Below are positions 33,920-42,382 of a DNA stretch of 64,000 bases, in pieces. The DNA comes from Kitasatospora acidiphila (GTDB lineage: Bacteria > Actinomycetota > Actinomycetes > Streptomycetales > Streptomycetaceae): contig NZ_VIGB01000003.1 of NCBI RefSeq assembly GCF_006636205.1, positions 1,674,001 to 1,738,000 of the forward strand, in the 5' to 3' direction. The notes under the pieces are model-generated. The model did not search any database and was not told the DNA's origin. It saw only the letters and a list, made by a program, of their open reading frames with translations. Positions within the stretch are counted from its first letter, which is position 1, and every line of letters starts with the position of its first letter. The position numbers and the translations under genes are program-made.

Positions 33920-35701
33920 ATGCGACTTCAGAGATCGTTCCAGGCGGTACTGACCGTCGGCGCCACGCTGGCGGCGTCGGCTGGCCTGCTGGTCGGCGCC
34001 CCCACCGCCGCCCATGCCGCTGGTGCCGTCACTGCCGCCGCCGGCACGCCGCTGCCCGCGCGCGTCTTCGCCCCCTACTACGAGGCCTACACGCCTGGCA
34101 GCCTCTCCGGCCAGGCCACCCAGTCCGGCAACAAGTACCTGAGCATGGCCTTCGTCCAGGCCGCCACCAAGGGCTCCTGCTCCGTCTACTGGGACGGCGA
34201 CACCTCGACCCCGATCGCCACGTCCTCGTTCGGCAGCGACATCGCGAGCCTCCAGGCGTCCGGCGGAAATGCGATCCCGTCCTTCGGCGGCTACGCGGCC
34301 GACAACGGCGGCACCGAGATCGCCGACAGCTGCACCGACGTCAACCAGATCGCGGCCGCCTACGAGTCGGTGATCACCACCTACAACGTCAGCCGCATCG
34401 ACCTGGACACCGAGGACAACTCGCTGACCAACAGCGCCGGCATCGACCGCCGCAACAAGGCGGTCAAGCTGGTCGAGGACTGGGCGGCGGCGAACGGGCG
34501 CAACGTCCAGTTCTCCTACACCCTGCCGACCACCACCAGCGGTCTGGCGGCCGGCGGCCTCAACGTGCTGAAGAACGCGGTCAGCAACAACGCGCGCATC
34601 GACGTCGTCAACATCATGACGTTCGACTACTACGACGGCGCCACCCATGAGATGGCCGCCGACGCGGAGAACGCGGCCGGCGGCCTCTACCGCCAGCTGG
34701 CCCAGCTCTACCCGGGCAAGTCGGCCGCGCAGCTGTGGGGTTCGATCGGCATCACCCTGATGCCGGGCGTCGACGACTACGGCACCGCTGAGACCACCAC
34801 CGTCGCCGACGCGCAGAACGTGCAGAGCTGGGCCACCTCCAAGGGCGTCAACACCCTTGCCTTCTGGGCCCTGCAGCGTGACAACAGCAGCTGCGCGGTG
34901 GGCACCGCGGGCTCCGACACCTGCTCCGGAATAGCCCAGAGCACCTGGGACTTCAGCCACGCGCTGGAGCCCTTCACCTCCTCCGGCGGCGGCACCACCG
35001 GCAACGACTTCGCACTGAGCGACTCGCCGGCGTCCGGCTCGGTCCAGGCGGGCTCCAGCACCACGGCCACGGTGAGCACGTCGGTCACCTCCGGCTCCGC
35101 GCAGAGCGTCGCGCTCTCCGTCTCCGGCGCGCCGGCCGGCGTCACCGCCGCGATCAGCCCCAGCAGCGTCACCGCAGGCGGCACCGCCACCCTGAGCATC
35201 TCCGTCGCTTCCGGTGTGGCGCCCGGCAGTTACCCGCTCACCATCACGGGTGCGGCCGCCTCCGGCAGCCACAGCGCCGGCTACACCCTCAACGTCACCA
35301 GCACCGGCGGTGGCGGTGGCGGCTCCCTGGTGAACGGCGGCTTCGAGACCGGCAGCCTCAGCCCCTGGACCTGCCAGAGCGGCGGCGCGGTGGTCAGCAC
35401 CCCGGTGCACTCCGGCAGCCACGCACTGCAGGTAGCGCCGACCTCGAACCAGACCGGCGAGTGCGACCAGACCGTCACTCTGCAGCCCAACCACGCCTAC
35501 ACGCTGACCGGTTGGGTCCAGGGCAACTACGCGTACCTCGGGGTCAGCGGCGGCGCCACCGGCTCCAGCTGGGCCTCCGGCAGCGGCTGGACCAAGCTGA
35601 CCGTCCCGTTCACCACCAACGCCTCGGGCACCGTCACCGTGTACCTGCACGGCTGGTACAGCCAAAGCGACGTCTACGGCGACGACTTCGCGATCAACTG
35701 A
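33920..35701 (+). CDS. secreted GH18 chitinase with Ig-like and carbohydrate-binding-like domains
   Basis: 593 residues. A signal peptide runs to about 34 (AHAAG). The GH18 domain (about 45-350) has the catalytic DxDxE as D161-L-D163-T-E165, with 'FAPYYEAY' as strand 1 and 'VNIMTFDYYDGAT' as strand 6. A Ser/Thr-rich Ig-like domain (about 365-465) follows, then a Gly linker and a C-terminal beta-sandwich starting LVNGGFETG (about 472-593). It would cut beta-1,4-GlcNAc chains in fungal or arthropod chitin outside the cell. ATG 33920 has GGAG 7 bases upstream. The promoter holds a DasR box. It is a single gene. Confidence 0.92.
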   Translation: MRLQRSFQAVLTVGATLAASAGLLVGAPTAAHAAGAVTAAAGTPLPARVFAPYYEAYTPGSLSGQATQSGNKYLSMAFVQAATKGSCSVYWDGDTSTPIATSSFGSDIASLQASGGNAIPSFGGYAADNGGTEIADSCTDVNQIAAAYESVITTYNVSRIDLDTEDNSLTNSAGIDRRNKAVKLVEDWAAANGRNVQFSYTLPTTTSGLAAGGLNVLKNAVSNNARIDVVNIMTFDYYDGATHEMAADAENAAGGLYRQLAQLYPGKSAAQLWGSIGITLMPGVDDYGTAETTTVADAQNVQSWATSKGVNTLAFWALQRDNSSCAVGTAGSDTCSGIAQSTWDFSHALEPFTSSGGGTTGNDFALSDSPASGSVQAGSSTTATVSTSVTSGSAQSVALSVSGAPAGVTAAISPSSVTAGGTATLSISVASGVAPGSYPLTITGAAASGSHSAGYTLNVTSTGGGGGGSLVNGGFETGSLSPWTCQSGGAVVSTPVHSGSHALQVAPTSNQTGECDQTVTLQPNHAYTLTGWVQGNYAYLGVSGGATGSSWASGSGWTKLTVPFTTNASGTVTVYLHGWYSQSDVYGDDFAIN

Positions 35702-35738
35702 CGCGTCGTCGTCTGCTTCCGTTGGTTTCGTGAGCTTT

Positions 35739-35776
35739 CCGGGGCCGCCGACCCGTTGGGTGGTCGGCGGCCCCGG
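35739..35776. terminator. hairpin terminator between chitinase and FAD oxidase genes
   Basis: Perfect 15-bp stem CCGGGGCCGCCGACC (35739-35753) with its complement (35762-35776) and an 8-base loop. It serves two convergent genes. Confidence 0.85.
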
Positions 35777-35780
35777 TGCG

Positions 35781-37196
35781 TCAACCGGGTAGCAGTTTGC
35801 CGGGGTTCATGATGCCCAGTGGGTCGAGGGCCGCCTTCACGGTGTGCAGCAGTTCAAGTTCGAGCGGCTCCCGGGCCACCGCCAGTGCCTCGCGCTTGAG
35901 CACGCCGATGCCGTGCTCCGCGCTGATCGAGCCGTGGCGTTCGGCAACCACTCGATAGACCAACTCCGATACCCTGGCAGCCCGTTCGGGTCGGGTCAGG
36001 ACATTGAGGTGGATGTTGCCGTCGCCGACGTGCCCGAAGGCGTTGACCCGGACGCCAGGAAAGGCCACCGCCAACTCCCGTTCGGTGTCGGCCAGGAACG
36101 CGGCGATCGCGCCGAGCGGCACGCTGACGTCGTGCTTGATCGCGCCGCCGGCCCGCTTCTCGGCCTCCGGCAGCGCCTCGCGCAGTGCCCACAGCGCCCG
36201 CGCCTGCGGGCGGTCCAGCGCGGGGACCGCATCGGTGACCAGCCCCAGCCGGGTGGCCTCGGCGAGGAAGGACTCCAACTGGGCGGCCAACCCAGCGCCG
36301 TCCCTCGTCGCGGTGGCCTCGACCAGCAGATACCAGGGGTGCGGGCGGGTGAACGGGTCCTTCGGTGCAGGGAGTTGGTCAGGCAGGTGGCTGAGCAGCA
36401 GGTCCATCCCGGTTCGGCCGAACAGCTCCAGGGCGGTGAGCCGGTCCTCGAACCACTCGCGGGCCAGCGCGAAGAGCGTTGTGAGCACGGTCGGTTCGGG
36501 CAGGGCGAGCAGGGCGACCGCGTGGTGCCGGGGGCGCGGCACCAACCGCACGGTGGCGGCGGTGACCACGCCCAAGGTGCCCTCGGATCCGATCAGCAGC
36601 TGCTTGAGGTCGTAGCCGGTGTTGTCCTTGCGCAGGCTGCGCAGGCCGTGCCAGATCCGGCCGTCAGGAAGCACCGCCTCCAGGCCCAGCACCAGCTCGC
36701 GGGTCATCCCGTACCGCAGCACATTGCTGCCGCCGGCATTGGTGGCGATCGCGCCGCCGAGCCGGGCACTGCCCTCGGAGGCCAGCCGCAGCGGAAAGAG
36801 CAAGCCGACTTCCTCGGCGGCCCGCTGAACATCCGTCAACACGCACCCGGCCTCTGCGGTGAGTGCGAAGTCGGCCTGGTCGACGCTGCGAATTCGGTCC
36901 AACTTCTGTACGCTCAGTACCAGTTGGGCTTCATCACCGAGCGGGATCGCGCCGCCGACCAGTCCCGTGCCGCCCGCGAACGGCACCACCGGCACCCGAT
37001 GGCGGGCACAGATTCGGATTGCCGCGGCCACCTCGGCGGTGCTGCGCGGTCGCAGCACCGCCGCCGGCCGGGCCGGCAGCAGGCCGCGCTCGTCCCGGAC
37101 GAAACCGGCCGCCGGATCGCCCGGCGCCAGCACAGCGGTCGGGCCGAGGGCGTCCCTGAGCTCGGCAATGGCGGCAGGCAGATCACCAGGCGTCAT
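35781..37196 (-). CDS. FAD-binding oxidase, GlcD/D-2-hydroxyacid dehydrogenase type
   Basis: 471 residues. The PCMH-type FAD domain (about 30-210) has 'VPVVPFAGGTGLVGGAIPL' and later 'GSARLGGAIATNAGGSNVLRYG'. The C-terminal FAD-oxidase domain ends 'HGSISAEHGIGVLKRE' and 'ALDPLGIMNPGKLLPG', as in GlcD and D-lactate dehydrogenases. It probably oxidises a D-2-hydroxy acid (lactate, glycolate or 2-hydroxyglutarate) and passes electrons on; the substrate is not fixed by sequence. ATG 37196 is chosen because the domain starts there; no strong ribosome site is seen. Confidence 0.88.
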   Translation of the reverse strand: MTPGDLPAAIAELRDALGPTAVLAPGDPAAGFVRDERGLLPARPAAVLRPRSTAEVAAAIRICARHRVPVVPFAGGTGLVGGAIPLGDEAQLVLSVQKLDRIRSVDQADFALTAEAGCVLTDVQRAAEEVGLLFPLRLASEGSARLGGAIATNAGGSNVLRYGMTRELVLGLEAVLPDGRIWHGLRSLRKDNTGYDLKQLLIGSEGTLGVVTAATVRLVPRPRHHAVALLALPEPTVLTTLFALAREWFEDRLTALELFGRTGMDLLLSHLPDQLPAPKDPFTRPHPWYLLVEATATRDGAGLAAQLESFLAEATRLGLVTDAVPALDRPQARALWALREALPEAEKRAGGAIKHDVSVPLGAIAAFLADTERELAVAFPGVRVNAFGHVGDGNIHLNVLTRPERAARVSELVYRVVAERHGSISAEHGIGVLKREALAVAREPLELELLHTVKAALDPLGIMNPGKLLPG

Positions 37197-37398
37197 ACGG
37201 ACAACGGTATCCCCAGGTGGGCGGCGGTCCGCTGGATTGCGCCTCATGACCAGCTCGATGATCGGCTCAACGGCCAGCACCCGGCAGCCGGGCAGCTCGG
37301 CGCAGTCGGGCAGCACCCCGCAGCCGGGCGGCGCAGCGCGGGCGGACAGCACCCCGCAGCCACCGCAGTACCGCTACGAGTAACTCGTCCCGCGACTT

Positions 37399-37920
37399 TC
37401 AGCCGTCGCCCTCTGCCTTGGCCATCAGCTCCCATGAGTGGGCACCGTCGATCGACTGGCGGATCACGTCGGCATGACCGGCGTGCCGGGCAGTCTCCTC
37501 GATCAGGTGCAGCAGCACCCAGCGCGCCGACCACTGGGCGGCTTGCGCGTTGGCGCACGGCACATCCAGCGAGGGCAGCGCCGCCACCACCTCCTCCGTC
37601 TCGGCAGCGGCCTTCTCCCAGTTCGCCAGCAGAGCGTCGACGGTGTCGCCCTCGGCCCGCTGGAACTCGGCCCCCGGGTCCGTGATCGGCCACAGACCGG
37701 GCAGCTCCTGCCCGGCCAGCGCGGCGAGCACCCAGCGCCGCTCGGTGACGGCGGCGTGCTTGAGCAGCCCGGCGAGCGACAGCTCGCTGGCGCTCGGCAC
37801 CGACCAGGCCTGCTTCTCGGTCAACCCGAACACAGCGAACCGCAGCGCCGCACGCTGGTGCTGGAGGAACCCGAGCAGCGCGGACCGCTCATCCGGGGCG
37901 GGTGGGGCAAACCGGGACAT
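37399..37920 (-). CDS. DinB/DUF664 family protein
   Basis: 173 residues, a four-helix DinB-like fold. Family metal-site pieces are 'LAGLLKHAAVTERRW' (His) and 'VLLHLIEETARHAGHADVIRQSIDG' (HxxxH-type). Members include mycothiol-dependent enzymes, so a thiol-transfer role is possible, but no substrate can be assigned. ATG 37920 has GGAGGG 5 bases upstream; the longer upstream form lies in the promoter. Confidence 0.85.
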   Translation of the reverse strand: MSRFAPPAPDERSALLGFLQHQRAALRFAVFGLTEKQAWSVPSASELSLAGLLKHAAVTERRWVLAALAGQELPGLWPITDPGAEFQRAEGDTVDALLANWEKAAAETEEVVAALPSLDVPCANAQAAQWSARWVLLHLIEETARHAGHADVIRQSIDGAHSWELMAKAEGDG

Positions 37921-38277
37921 CGGCCCTCCTGGGTTCAAGGCATCCGGCGGATCGTCAGCTTTGCTTCCCCAGCCTCCCACGGTGGACTGACAACTCCCCG
38001 GCTATTCACCTCGCGTGGGTGTTGCGCCGATCAGCAGCAGCACGACTTACGGCGCACGCCGACTCTTCGCCGGCGTGGGTGCTGCGGGTTGCGGCCCCTG
38101 GCAGGGGCGACCCAGGGGGTGCGCAGGGGTGGGGCTGGGCGGCAGGGGGTGGGCGGGGCGACGCGGGGTGGCCGGGGCAGCACGGGGCGGCCGGGGCAGC
38201 ACGGGGTGGCGGGCTGCGCTCGGGCCGCAAGGGCCGGCCCGTGGGGATCCGTGCGCCCGGATCGGCGGCTGATGGGC
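37921..38277. other. non-coding gap with 19-bp repeats
   Basis: No gene is supported in these 357 bases. A 19-bp unit GGGG(T/C)GGCCGGGGCAGCAC occurs at 38165-38183 and 38184-38202, with a partial third copy at 38203. 'CGTGGGTG(T/C)TGCG' also occurs twice (about 38017 and 38081). Confidence 0.6.
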
Positions 38278-38946
38278 TCAGGGGGCCGGTAGCGGCGCCT
38301 GCAGCAGGGCGGTTGCCATGCTTGCCAGATCGGCGAGGAAGAACGCCTCGTCGGTGAGCGGTTGTTCGCCATCGGTGTACTGGCGCGCCCGGTCGGCGAG
38401 GGCGGTGCGGATCAGCGTGAGCGCCAGCTCGAGCCGCTGACGGCGGACCGGCTCGGGCAGGCCCGCCACGCCCGGGGGCACGGCCAGCCGCTCGGTGATG
38501 TGGTCGACGAAGCGCTGCTGGCCGAGGCTCGCCGGGAGCACGGCCGACGACCCGCCGGAGGGCTCGCCAGGGGACCCGCCCGAGGGGCCGCCCTGGTGCC
38601 CGAGTTGGGCGGAGATCCGCAGTGCGTGGCGACCGTCGGCGGTGCGCAGCTCGGTGGCCTCGGCGTCGATCAGGGCGCGGAGCAGCTCGGGCAGGGCGAG
38701 GCCGGCCAGCTCGGGCAGCCGCTGTGCCAGGACGCGTTCGGTGCGTTCCTGGCGGGCTTTCATGATCTCGTCCAGCAGGCCGGCCCGGGAACCGAAGTGG
38801 TACTGCACGGCCGACGGGTTGGCCTGCCCGGCCAACCGCACGATGTCCCGGGTCTGGGCGCCGTCCACGCCTTGGGTGGCGAAGAGCTGCTCGGCGGCGT
38901 GGAGCAGCTTCTCGCGGGTGTCGCTTCGTCCGGTGGTTCGTGCCAT
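38278..38946 (-). CDS. TetR family transcriptional regulator
   Basis: 222 residues. The HTH is at about 10-55: 'REKLLHAAEQLFATQGVDGAQTRDIVRLAGQANPSAVQYHFGSRAGLL' is the typical TetR start (quoted here in words: helix 2-3 around 'TRDIVRLAGQANPSAVQYHF'). A Gly/Ser/Pro-rich stretch near 118-135 is unusual. ATG 38946 lies 11 bases from the palindrome TAATGC-TGG-GCATTA, which occurs again 199 bases further on. The gene is divergent from ridA and is likely autoregulated through these sites. Confidence 0.88.
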   Translation of the reverse strand: MARTTGRSDTREKLLHAAEQLFATQGVDGAQTRDIVRLAGQANPSAVQYHFGSRAGLLDEIMKARQERTERVLAQRLPELAGLALPELLRALIDAEATELRTADGRHALRISAQLGHQGGPSGGSPGEPSGGSSAVLPASLGQQRFVDHITERLAVPPGVAGLPEPVRRQRLELALTLIRTALADRARQYTDGEQPLTDEAFFLADLASMATALLQAPLPAP

Positions 38947-38957
38947 GGCGAGGATGG

Positions 38958-38975
38958 TAATGCTGGGCATTATTA
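38958..38975. promoter_or_regulatory. palindromic operator, copy 1
   Basis: TAATGC-TGG-GCATTA, a perfect dyad within the identical 18-base word TAATGCTGGGCATTATTA shared with copy 2. It lies 11 bases upstream of the tetR ATG. AT-rich in a GC-rich setting. Confidence 0.75.
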
Positions 38976-39150
38976 CTGTCGAGGAGGCGCGGGCAGCCTG
39001 GCCAGGAAGTGGTCGGCGCGGCGCTCGTAGCGACGGTCGAGGCGGCGGAAGGGTGCCGAGCCAGGCAATGGTCCGCTCGATCACCCCACGGTGGCGGCCG
39101 ACGCGCTGACTGGCGTCCACTCCCGTCGCCCAGCTGGCGACCACCTCCAC
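38976..39150 (-). pseudogene. IS5-family transposase C-terminal relic
   Basis: On the minus strand one frame reads QRVGRHRGVIERTIAWLGT and, after a one-base shift, FRRLDRRYERRADHFLA. Together this is the conserved C-terminal block of IS5-type DDE transposases ('R..W.vERt..WL..FRRL..RYer...'). About 50 codons remain of some 250-280. No terminal inverted repeats were found. The relic lies exactly between two copies of the tetR palindrome. Confidence 0.75.
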
Positions 39151-39156
39151 CGGCGT

Positions 39157-39174
39157 TAATGCTGGGCATTATTA
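39157..39174. promoter_or_regulatory. palindromic operator, copy 2
   Basis: The second identical 18-base word TAATGCTGGGCATTATTA with perfect dyad 39157-39171, on the ridA side of the transposase relic, about 110 bases before the ridA ATG. Confidence 0.75.
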
Positions 39175-39282
39175 GCCCCGAAGATGAGCAGACCTGCCCC
39201 CGCTCCCCTAGCGTGTGATCTTGCGTTGATCGCTAGTCATGACCGACTGGCGCCACGGGCATTACTGAACAGGGGATCATCT

Positions 39283-39837
39283 ATGTCCGACAGCTTCCAG
39301 ACTCCCAATGCGCCTGGGACGCCCGTCGCACCGAGCGGGCACCTGGTGGCCCCCGCCGGGCTCGCCCCCGGGAACGGCTACAGCCACGTGTCCTGGGGCA
39401 CCGGTCGCGTCGTCGCGGTCTCCGGCCAGCTCGCGCTGGACGAAAGCGGCGCCCTGGTCGGCCCCGGCGACCCGGATGCCCAGGCCGGTCAGGTCTTCGA
39501 GAACATCCGCCGGGCCCTCGCGGCCGCCGGTGCCGAGTTCACCGACGTGATCAAGCTGAACTTCTACATCACCGATACCGCCTACCTCCCCGCGCTCCGC
39601 GCCGCCCGCGACGCCGTGATCGACACCGCCAACCCGCCGGCCAGCAGCGCCGTGGTGGTGGCCGGGCTGATCCGACCGGAGTTCCTGGTCGAGGTCGACG
39701 CACTGGCCGTCCTCCCCCTGCCCGCCCCGGAAGCGGCAACAGCCCCCGAAGCGCCGGCGACAGCCGTTGCCGCAGCGAACACCCCGGCCACGGCAACCAC
39801 CCAGGCCACCGCTGCCACGCCGGGAGCCGTGGGGTGA
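39283..39837 (+). CDS. RidA family protein with alanine/threonine-rich tail
   Basis: 184 residues. The RidA (YjgF/UK114) domain covers about 20-145: 'SWGTGRVVAVSGQLALD', 'ENIRRALAAAGAEFTDVIKLNFYITD' and the ending 'ASSAVVVAGLIRPEFLVEVDALAVLP'. The family arginine that binds the carboxylate is at GLIRPE. RidA proteins hydrolyse reactive enamine/imine intermediates. The last 40 residues are a low-complexity Ala/Thr/Pro tail, unusual for the family. ATG 39283 has AGGGGA 8 bases upstream. It is coupled to the methyltransferase by GTGA. Confidence 0.88.
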   Translation: MSDSFQTPNAPGTPVAPSGHLVAPAGLAPGNGYSHVSWGTGRVVAVSGQLALDESGALVGPGDPDAQAGQVFENIRRALAAAGAEFTDVIKLNFYITDTAYLPALRAARDAVIDTANPPASSAVVVAGLIRPEFLVEVDALAVLPLPAPEAATAPEAPATAVAAANTPATATTQATAATPGAVG

Positions 39838-40499
39838 CCGAGCCCGACTTCCTGCGCAACACCCGCGCCTCCTACGACGCCATCGCTGCCGACTACACCG
39901 AGCGCTTCCGCTACCAGCCGGACATCAAGCCGCTGGACCGAGCGATGCTCGCCGCCTTCGCCGAGCTCGTCCGGGACGGCGGTCACGGCCCGGTGGCCGA
40001 CCTGGGCTGCGGCCCGGGCCGACTGACCCCGCTGCTGCGCGAGCTGGGCCTGGAGGACCCCTTCGGGCTCGACCTCTCACCCCAGATGATCGAGATCGCC
40101 CGCAAGAACCACCCCGACCTCCGCTTCGAGGTGGGTTCGATCACCGCGCTGGACCTCCCGGACAACAGCGTCGGCGGCATCCTCTCCTGGTACTCGATCA
40201 TCCACCTGCCGCCGGACCAACTCCCCCGGGCGCTGGCTGAGTTCCACCGTGTCCTGGCCCCCGGCGGCGCGCTGCTGGTGGCATTCCAGGTCGGCGACCA
40301 GCTGCACCGCCGCGACGAGCTGCTGGGTCATCAGGTCTTGCTGGAGTTCCACCGCCGTACCCCGGAAACCGTGATCGCCGCACTCGCCGCCGCCGGCCTC
40401 CCGGTCCACACTCACCTGGTCCGCGGCCCTGTCACCGATGGCGTGGAGTCCGTGCCGCAGGCCTTCCTCCTCGCCCGCAAGCCGTCCACGCCCGCGTGA
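39834..40499 (+). CDS. class I SAM-dependent methyltransferase
   Basis: 221 residues from GTG 39834. SAM motif I is VADLGCGPGRL (about 54-64), motif II 'FGLDLSPQMIEIAR' and motif III 'LAPGGALLVAFQVG'. It resembles the Methyltransf_11/25 type with no clear substrate. It is co-translated with RidA. Confidence 0.88.
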   Translation: MTEPDFLRNTRASYDAIAADYTERFRYQPDIKPLDRAMLAAFAELVRDGGHGPVADLGCGPGRLTPLLRELGLEDPFGLDLSPQMIEIARKNHPDLRFEVGSITALDLPDNSVGGILSWYSIIHLPPDQLPRALAEFHRVLAPGGALLVAFQVGDQLHRRDELLGHQVLLEFHRRTPETVIAALAAAGLPVHTHLVRGPVTDGVESVPQAFLLARKPSTPA

Positions 40500-40585
40500 C
40501 CGGGCCCGCCCGCCTGACCGCGTCGACCACGCGCGCCAGGCGGGCGGCCCGGGCAGGCGGGCCCGGGCCGCACCCCGCTGGTGCT

Positions 40586-40621
40586 TGGTCCGGCCAAGAC
40601 CACATTGGTGTGACCTATGAT
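40586..40621 (+). promoter_or_regulatory. candidate FadR-type operators upstream of the GntR gene
   Basis: TGGTCCGGCCA (40586-40596) and TGGTGTGACCT (40606-40616) each match 9 of 11 positions of the TGGTCTGACCA palindrome found before lutA. TATGAT (40616-40621) is a plausible -10. This suggests autoregulation by the GntR protein. Confidence 0.45.
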
Positions 40622-40692
40622 CGGACCACCGGGAAGGCCGCTCACCTGCGGTTCCCCAGGTGGGTGTGAGTGGAGCGGAGCGGAAGGGCCTC

Positions 40693-41442
40693 ATGGCGGA
40701 GCCGACTGGGTGGGAACCGGTACCCCGCTCGCGCACCTTCGAGCTGGTCCTGGACCGGATCGAGGAGCAGATCCTGGCCGGGAAGCTGCGGGTCGGCGAC
40801 CGGTTGCCGCCGGAACGTGAGCTGGTGGAGTTGCTCGGAGTCAGCCGGGCGGCGATCCGCGAGGCGCTGCGCGTGCTGGAGGCGCAGGGCGTGGTGCGGG
40901 CCAAGGTCGGCACCGGGCGCGACTCCGGCAGCGTGATCACGGCCCTGCCGAGCGCGGGTCTGACCCAGTTGCTGCGGTTTCACATCGCGCTGGCCAACTT
41001 CCCGCTGCCCGACGTGGTCGACACCCGGGCCGCCCTGGAGCGGGCCAGTGCCCGGTCCGCCGCCGGCCAGGCCAGTGAGCAACAGCTTTCCCGGCTACGC
41101 GAGTTGCTCGCGCTGATGGACGACCCGGCGCTGTCCCGCGAGGAGTTCAGCGAGCACGACGTCGCCTTCCACGTGACCATCGCCGAGGCGGGCGGCAACC
41201 GGCTGATGGCGGATCTGACCGTGGCGGTGCGCAATGCCGTCCGGCATCCGCTGCTCGCGGCCTTCCGACGCCTCGACGACTGGCCCGCGGTGGCCGCCGA
41301 CCTGCGCGTCGAGCACCACGCGATCTACCAGGCCATCGCCGCCGGTGACGCACAGGCGGCGGGCGATCTGGTCGAGTCGCACATCCACCGCTTCTACCAC
41401 GAGGTCGCACTGCCGGCGCTGCCGGCCGACACCGAGTCCTAG
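40693..41442 (+). CDS. FadR-family (GntR) transcriptional regulator, probably of lactate utilisation
   Basis: 249 residues. The N-terminal GntR winged helix is at about 12-80 ('LPPERELVELLGVSRAAIREALRVLEAQGVV'). The FCD effector domain is at about 90-230, with metal/ligand His residues in 'EEFSEHDVAFHVTIAEA', 'RVEHHAIYQAI' and 'SHIHRFYHE'. ATG 40693 has GGAAGG upstream. It lies directly before lutABC, and both promoters carry similar TGGTC-N-GACCA boxes, so it is probably the LldR/LutR-type repressor released by lactate (inference). Confidence 0.85.
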   Translation: MAEPTGWEPVPRSRTFELVLDRIEEQILAGKLRVGDRLPPERELVELLGVSRAAIREALRVLEAQGVVRAKVGTGRDSGSVITALPSAGLTQLLRFHIALANFPLPDVVDTRAALERASARSAAGQASEQQLSRLRELLALMDDPALSREEFSEHDVAFHVTIAEAGGNRLMADLTVAVRNAVRHPLLAAFRRLDDWPAVAADLRVEHHAIYQAIAAGDAQAAGDLVESHIHRFYHEVALPALPADTES

Positions 41443-41487
41443 CGGCGACCGCGCCCCGCACTGCCCCTTGGCCACCTCTCGGGTATA

Positions 41488-41498
41488 TGGTCTGACCA
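41488..41498 (+). promoter_or_regulatory. perfect FadR/LldR-type operator before lutA
   Basis: TGGTC-T-GACCA, a perfect 11-base palindrome that fits the GntR/FadR-family pattern. It overlaps 'GGTATATGG', a possible -10, 99 bases before lutA. Confidence 0.65.
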
Positions 41499-41530
41499 AA
41501 GAATGGCCGACCCGACCTACTACTGATCCC

Positions 41531-41576
41531 GACGTACTGATCAACCACGAACTGACCGACGACGTACTGATCAACC
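41531..41576. repeat. 16-bp perfect direct repeat in the lutA leader
   Basis: GACGTACTGATCAACC at 41531-41546 and again at 41561-41576, a 30-base period, ending 21 bases before lutA. It may be a regulatory or recombinational duplication. Confidence 0.7.
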
Positions 41577-41596
41577 GAGACCGCACGAGGACCCCC

Positions 41597-42382
41597 ATGC
41601 GTGTCGCACTCTTCCTCACCTGCGTCAATGACGCCCTCTATCCCGACACCGGCCGCGCCGTCGTCACCCTGTTGGAGCGGCTCGGCGTGGACGTCGACTT
41701 CCCCACCGGGCAGACCTGCTGCGGCCAGCCGCAGTACAACACCGGCTACCGGCGCGAGACGGAGCCGCTGGTGCACCGGATGGCGAAGGTGTTCGCGGGC
41801 TACGACTACGTGGTCACCCCGTCCGGGTCGTGCGCCGCAATGGTGCGCGACAACTACCCGCGGATCGGCGCCAAGGCCCGCGCCGAGGGGCGTGGCACCG
41901 CGCTCGGCAAGGCTGCCGACGCGCTGGTCCCGCGGGTGGTCGAGCTCACCGAGTTCCTGGTCGACGTGCTCGAAGTCACCGACGTGGGCGCCTACTTCCC
42001 GCACACCGTCACATACCACCCGTCCTGCCACGGGCTGCGGATGCTCGGCCTCGGTGACCGTCCGGTGCGACTGCTGCGCGCGGTGCGCGGGCTCACGCTC
42101 ATCGAACTGCCCGGCGCCGAGGAGTGCTGCGGCTTCGGTGGCACCTTCTCGGTGAAGAACCCGGCCGTCTCCACCGCCATGGGCACCGACAAGGTCCGCA
42201 ACGCCGCGTCGACCGGCGCCGAGGTGCTCTGCGGCGCCGACAACTCCTGCCTGATGCACCTGGGCGGGCTGCTGCACCGGCAGGACCAGCCGCTGCGCCC
42301 GCTGCACATCGCCGAGATCCTGGCGGCCACCGAGCAGGACGCCACCGCCACCGAGCCGACCGAAACGGTGATTCCCGCATGA
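41597..42382 (+). CDS. lutA: lactate utilisation protein LutA, (Fe-S)-binding CCG-domain protein
   Basis: 261 residues with two cysteine-rich (CCG) domains: 'FPTGQTCCGQPQYNTG' near 40 and 'LPGAEECCGFGGTFSVK' near 175, plus 'TYHPSCHGLRMLG' and 'GADNSCLMHLGG'. LutA, LutB and LutC form the L-lactate dehydrogenase complex that oxidises lactate to pyruvate. It lacks membrane segments. ATG 41597 has GAGG upstream. It overlaps lutB (ATGA). Confidence 0.93.
   Translation: MRVALFLTCVNDALYPDTGRAVVTLLERLGVDVDFPTGQTCCGQPQYNTGYRRETEPLVHRMAKVFAGYDYVVTPSGSCAAMVRDNYPRIGAKARAEGRGTALGKAADALVPRVVELTEFLVDVLEVTDVGAYFPHTVTYHPSCHGLRMLGLGDRPVRLLRAVRGLTLIELPGAEECCGFGGTFSVKNPAVSTAMGTDKVRNAASTGAEVLCGADNSCLMHLGGLLHRQDQPLRPLHIAEILAATEQDATATEPTETVIPA

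Noticed and set aside
37246..37383. Short plus-strand ORF of 45 codons upstream of the FAD oxidase
   Set aside because: It is Ser/Gln/Pro low-complexity sequence without a ribosome site.
38958..39174. 18-base words as target-site duplication of the IS5 relic
   Set aside because: IS5 elements make 2-4-bp duplications; the word is itself a perfect operator-like palindrome.
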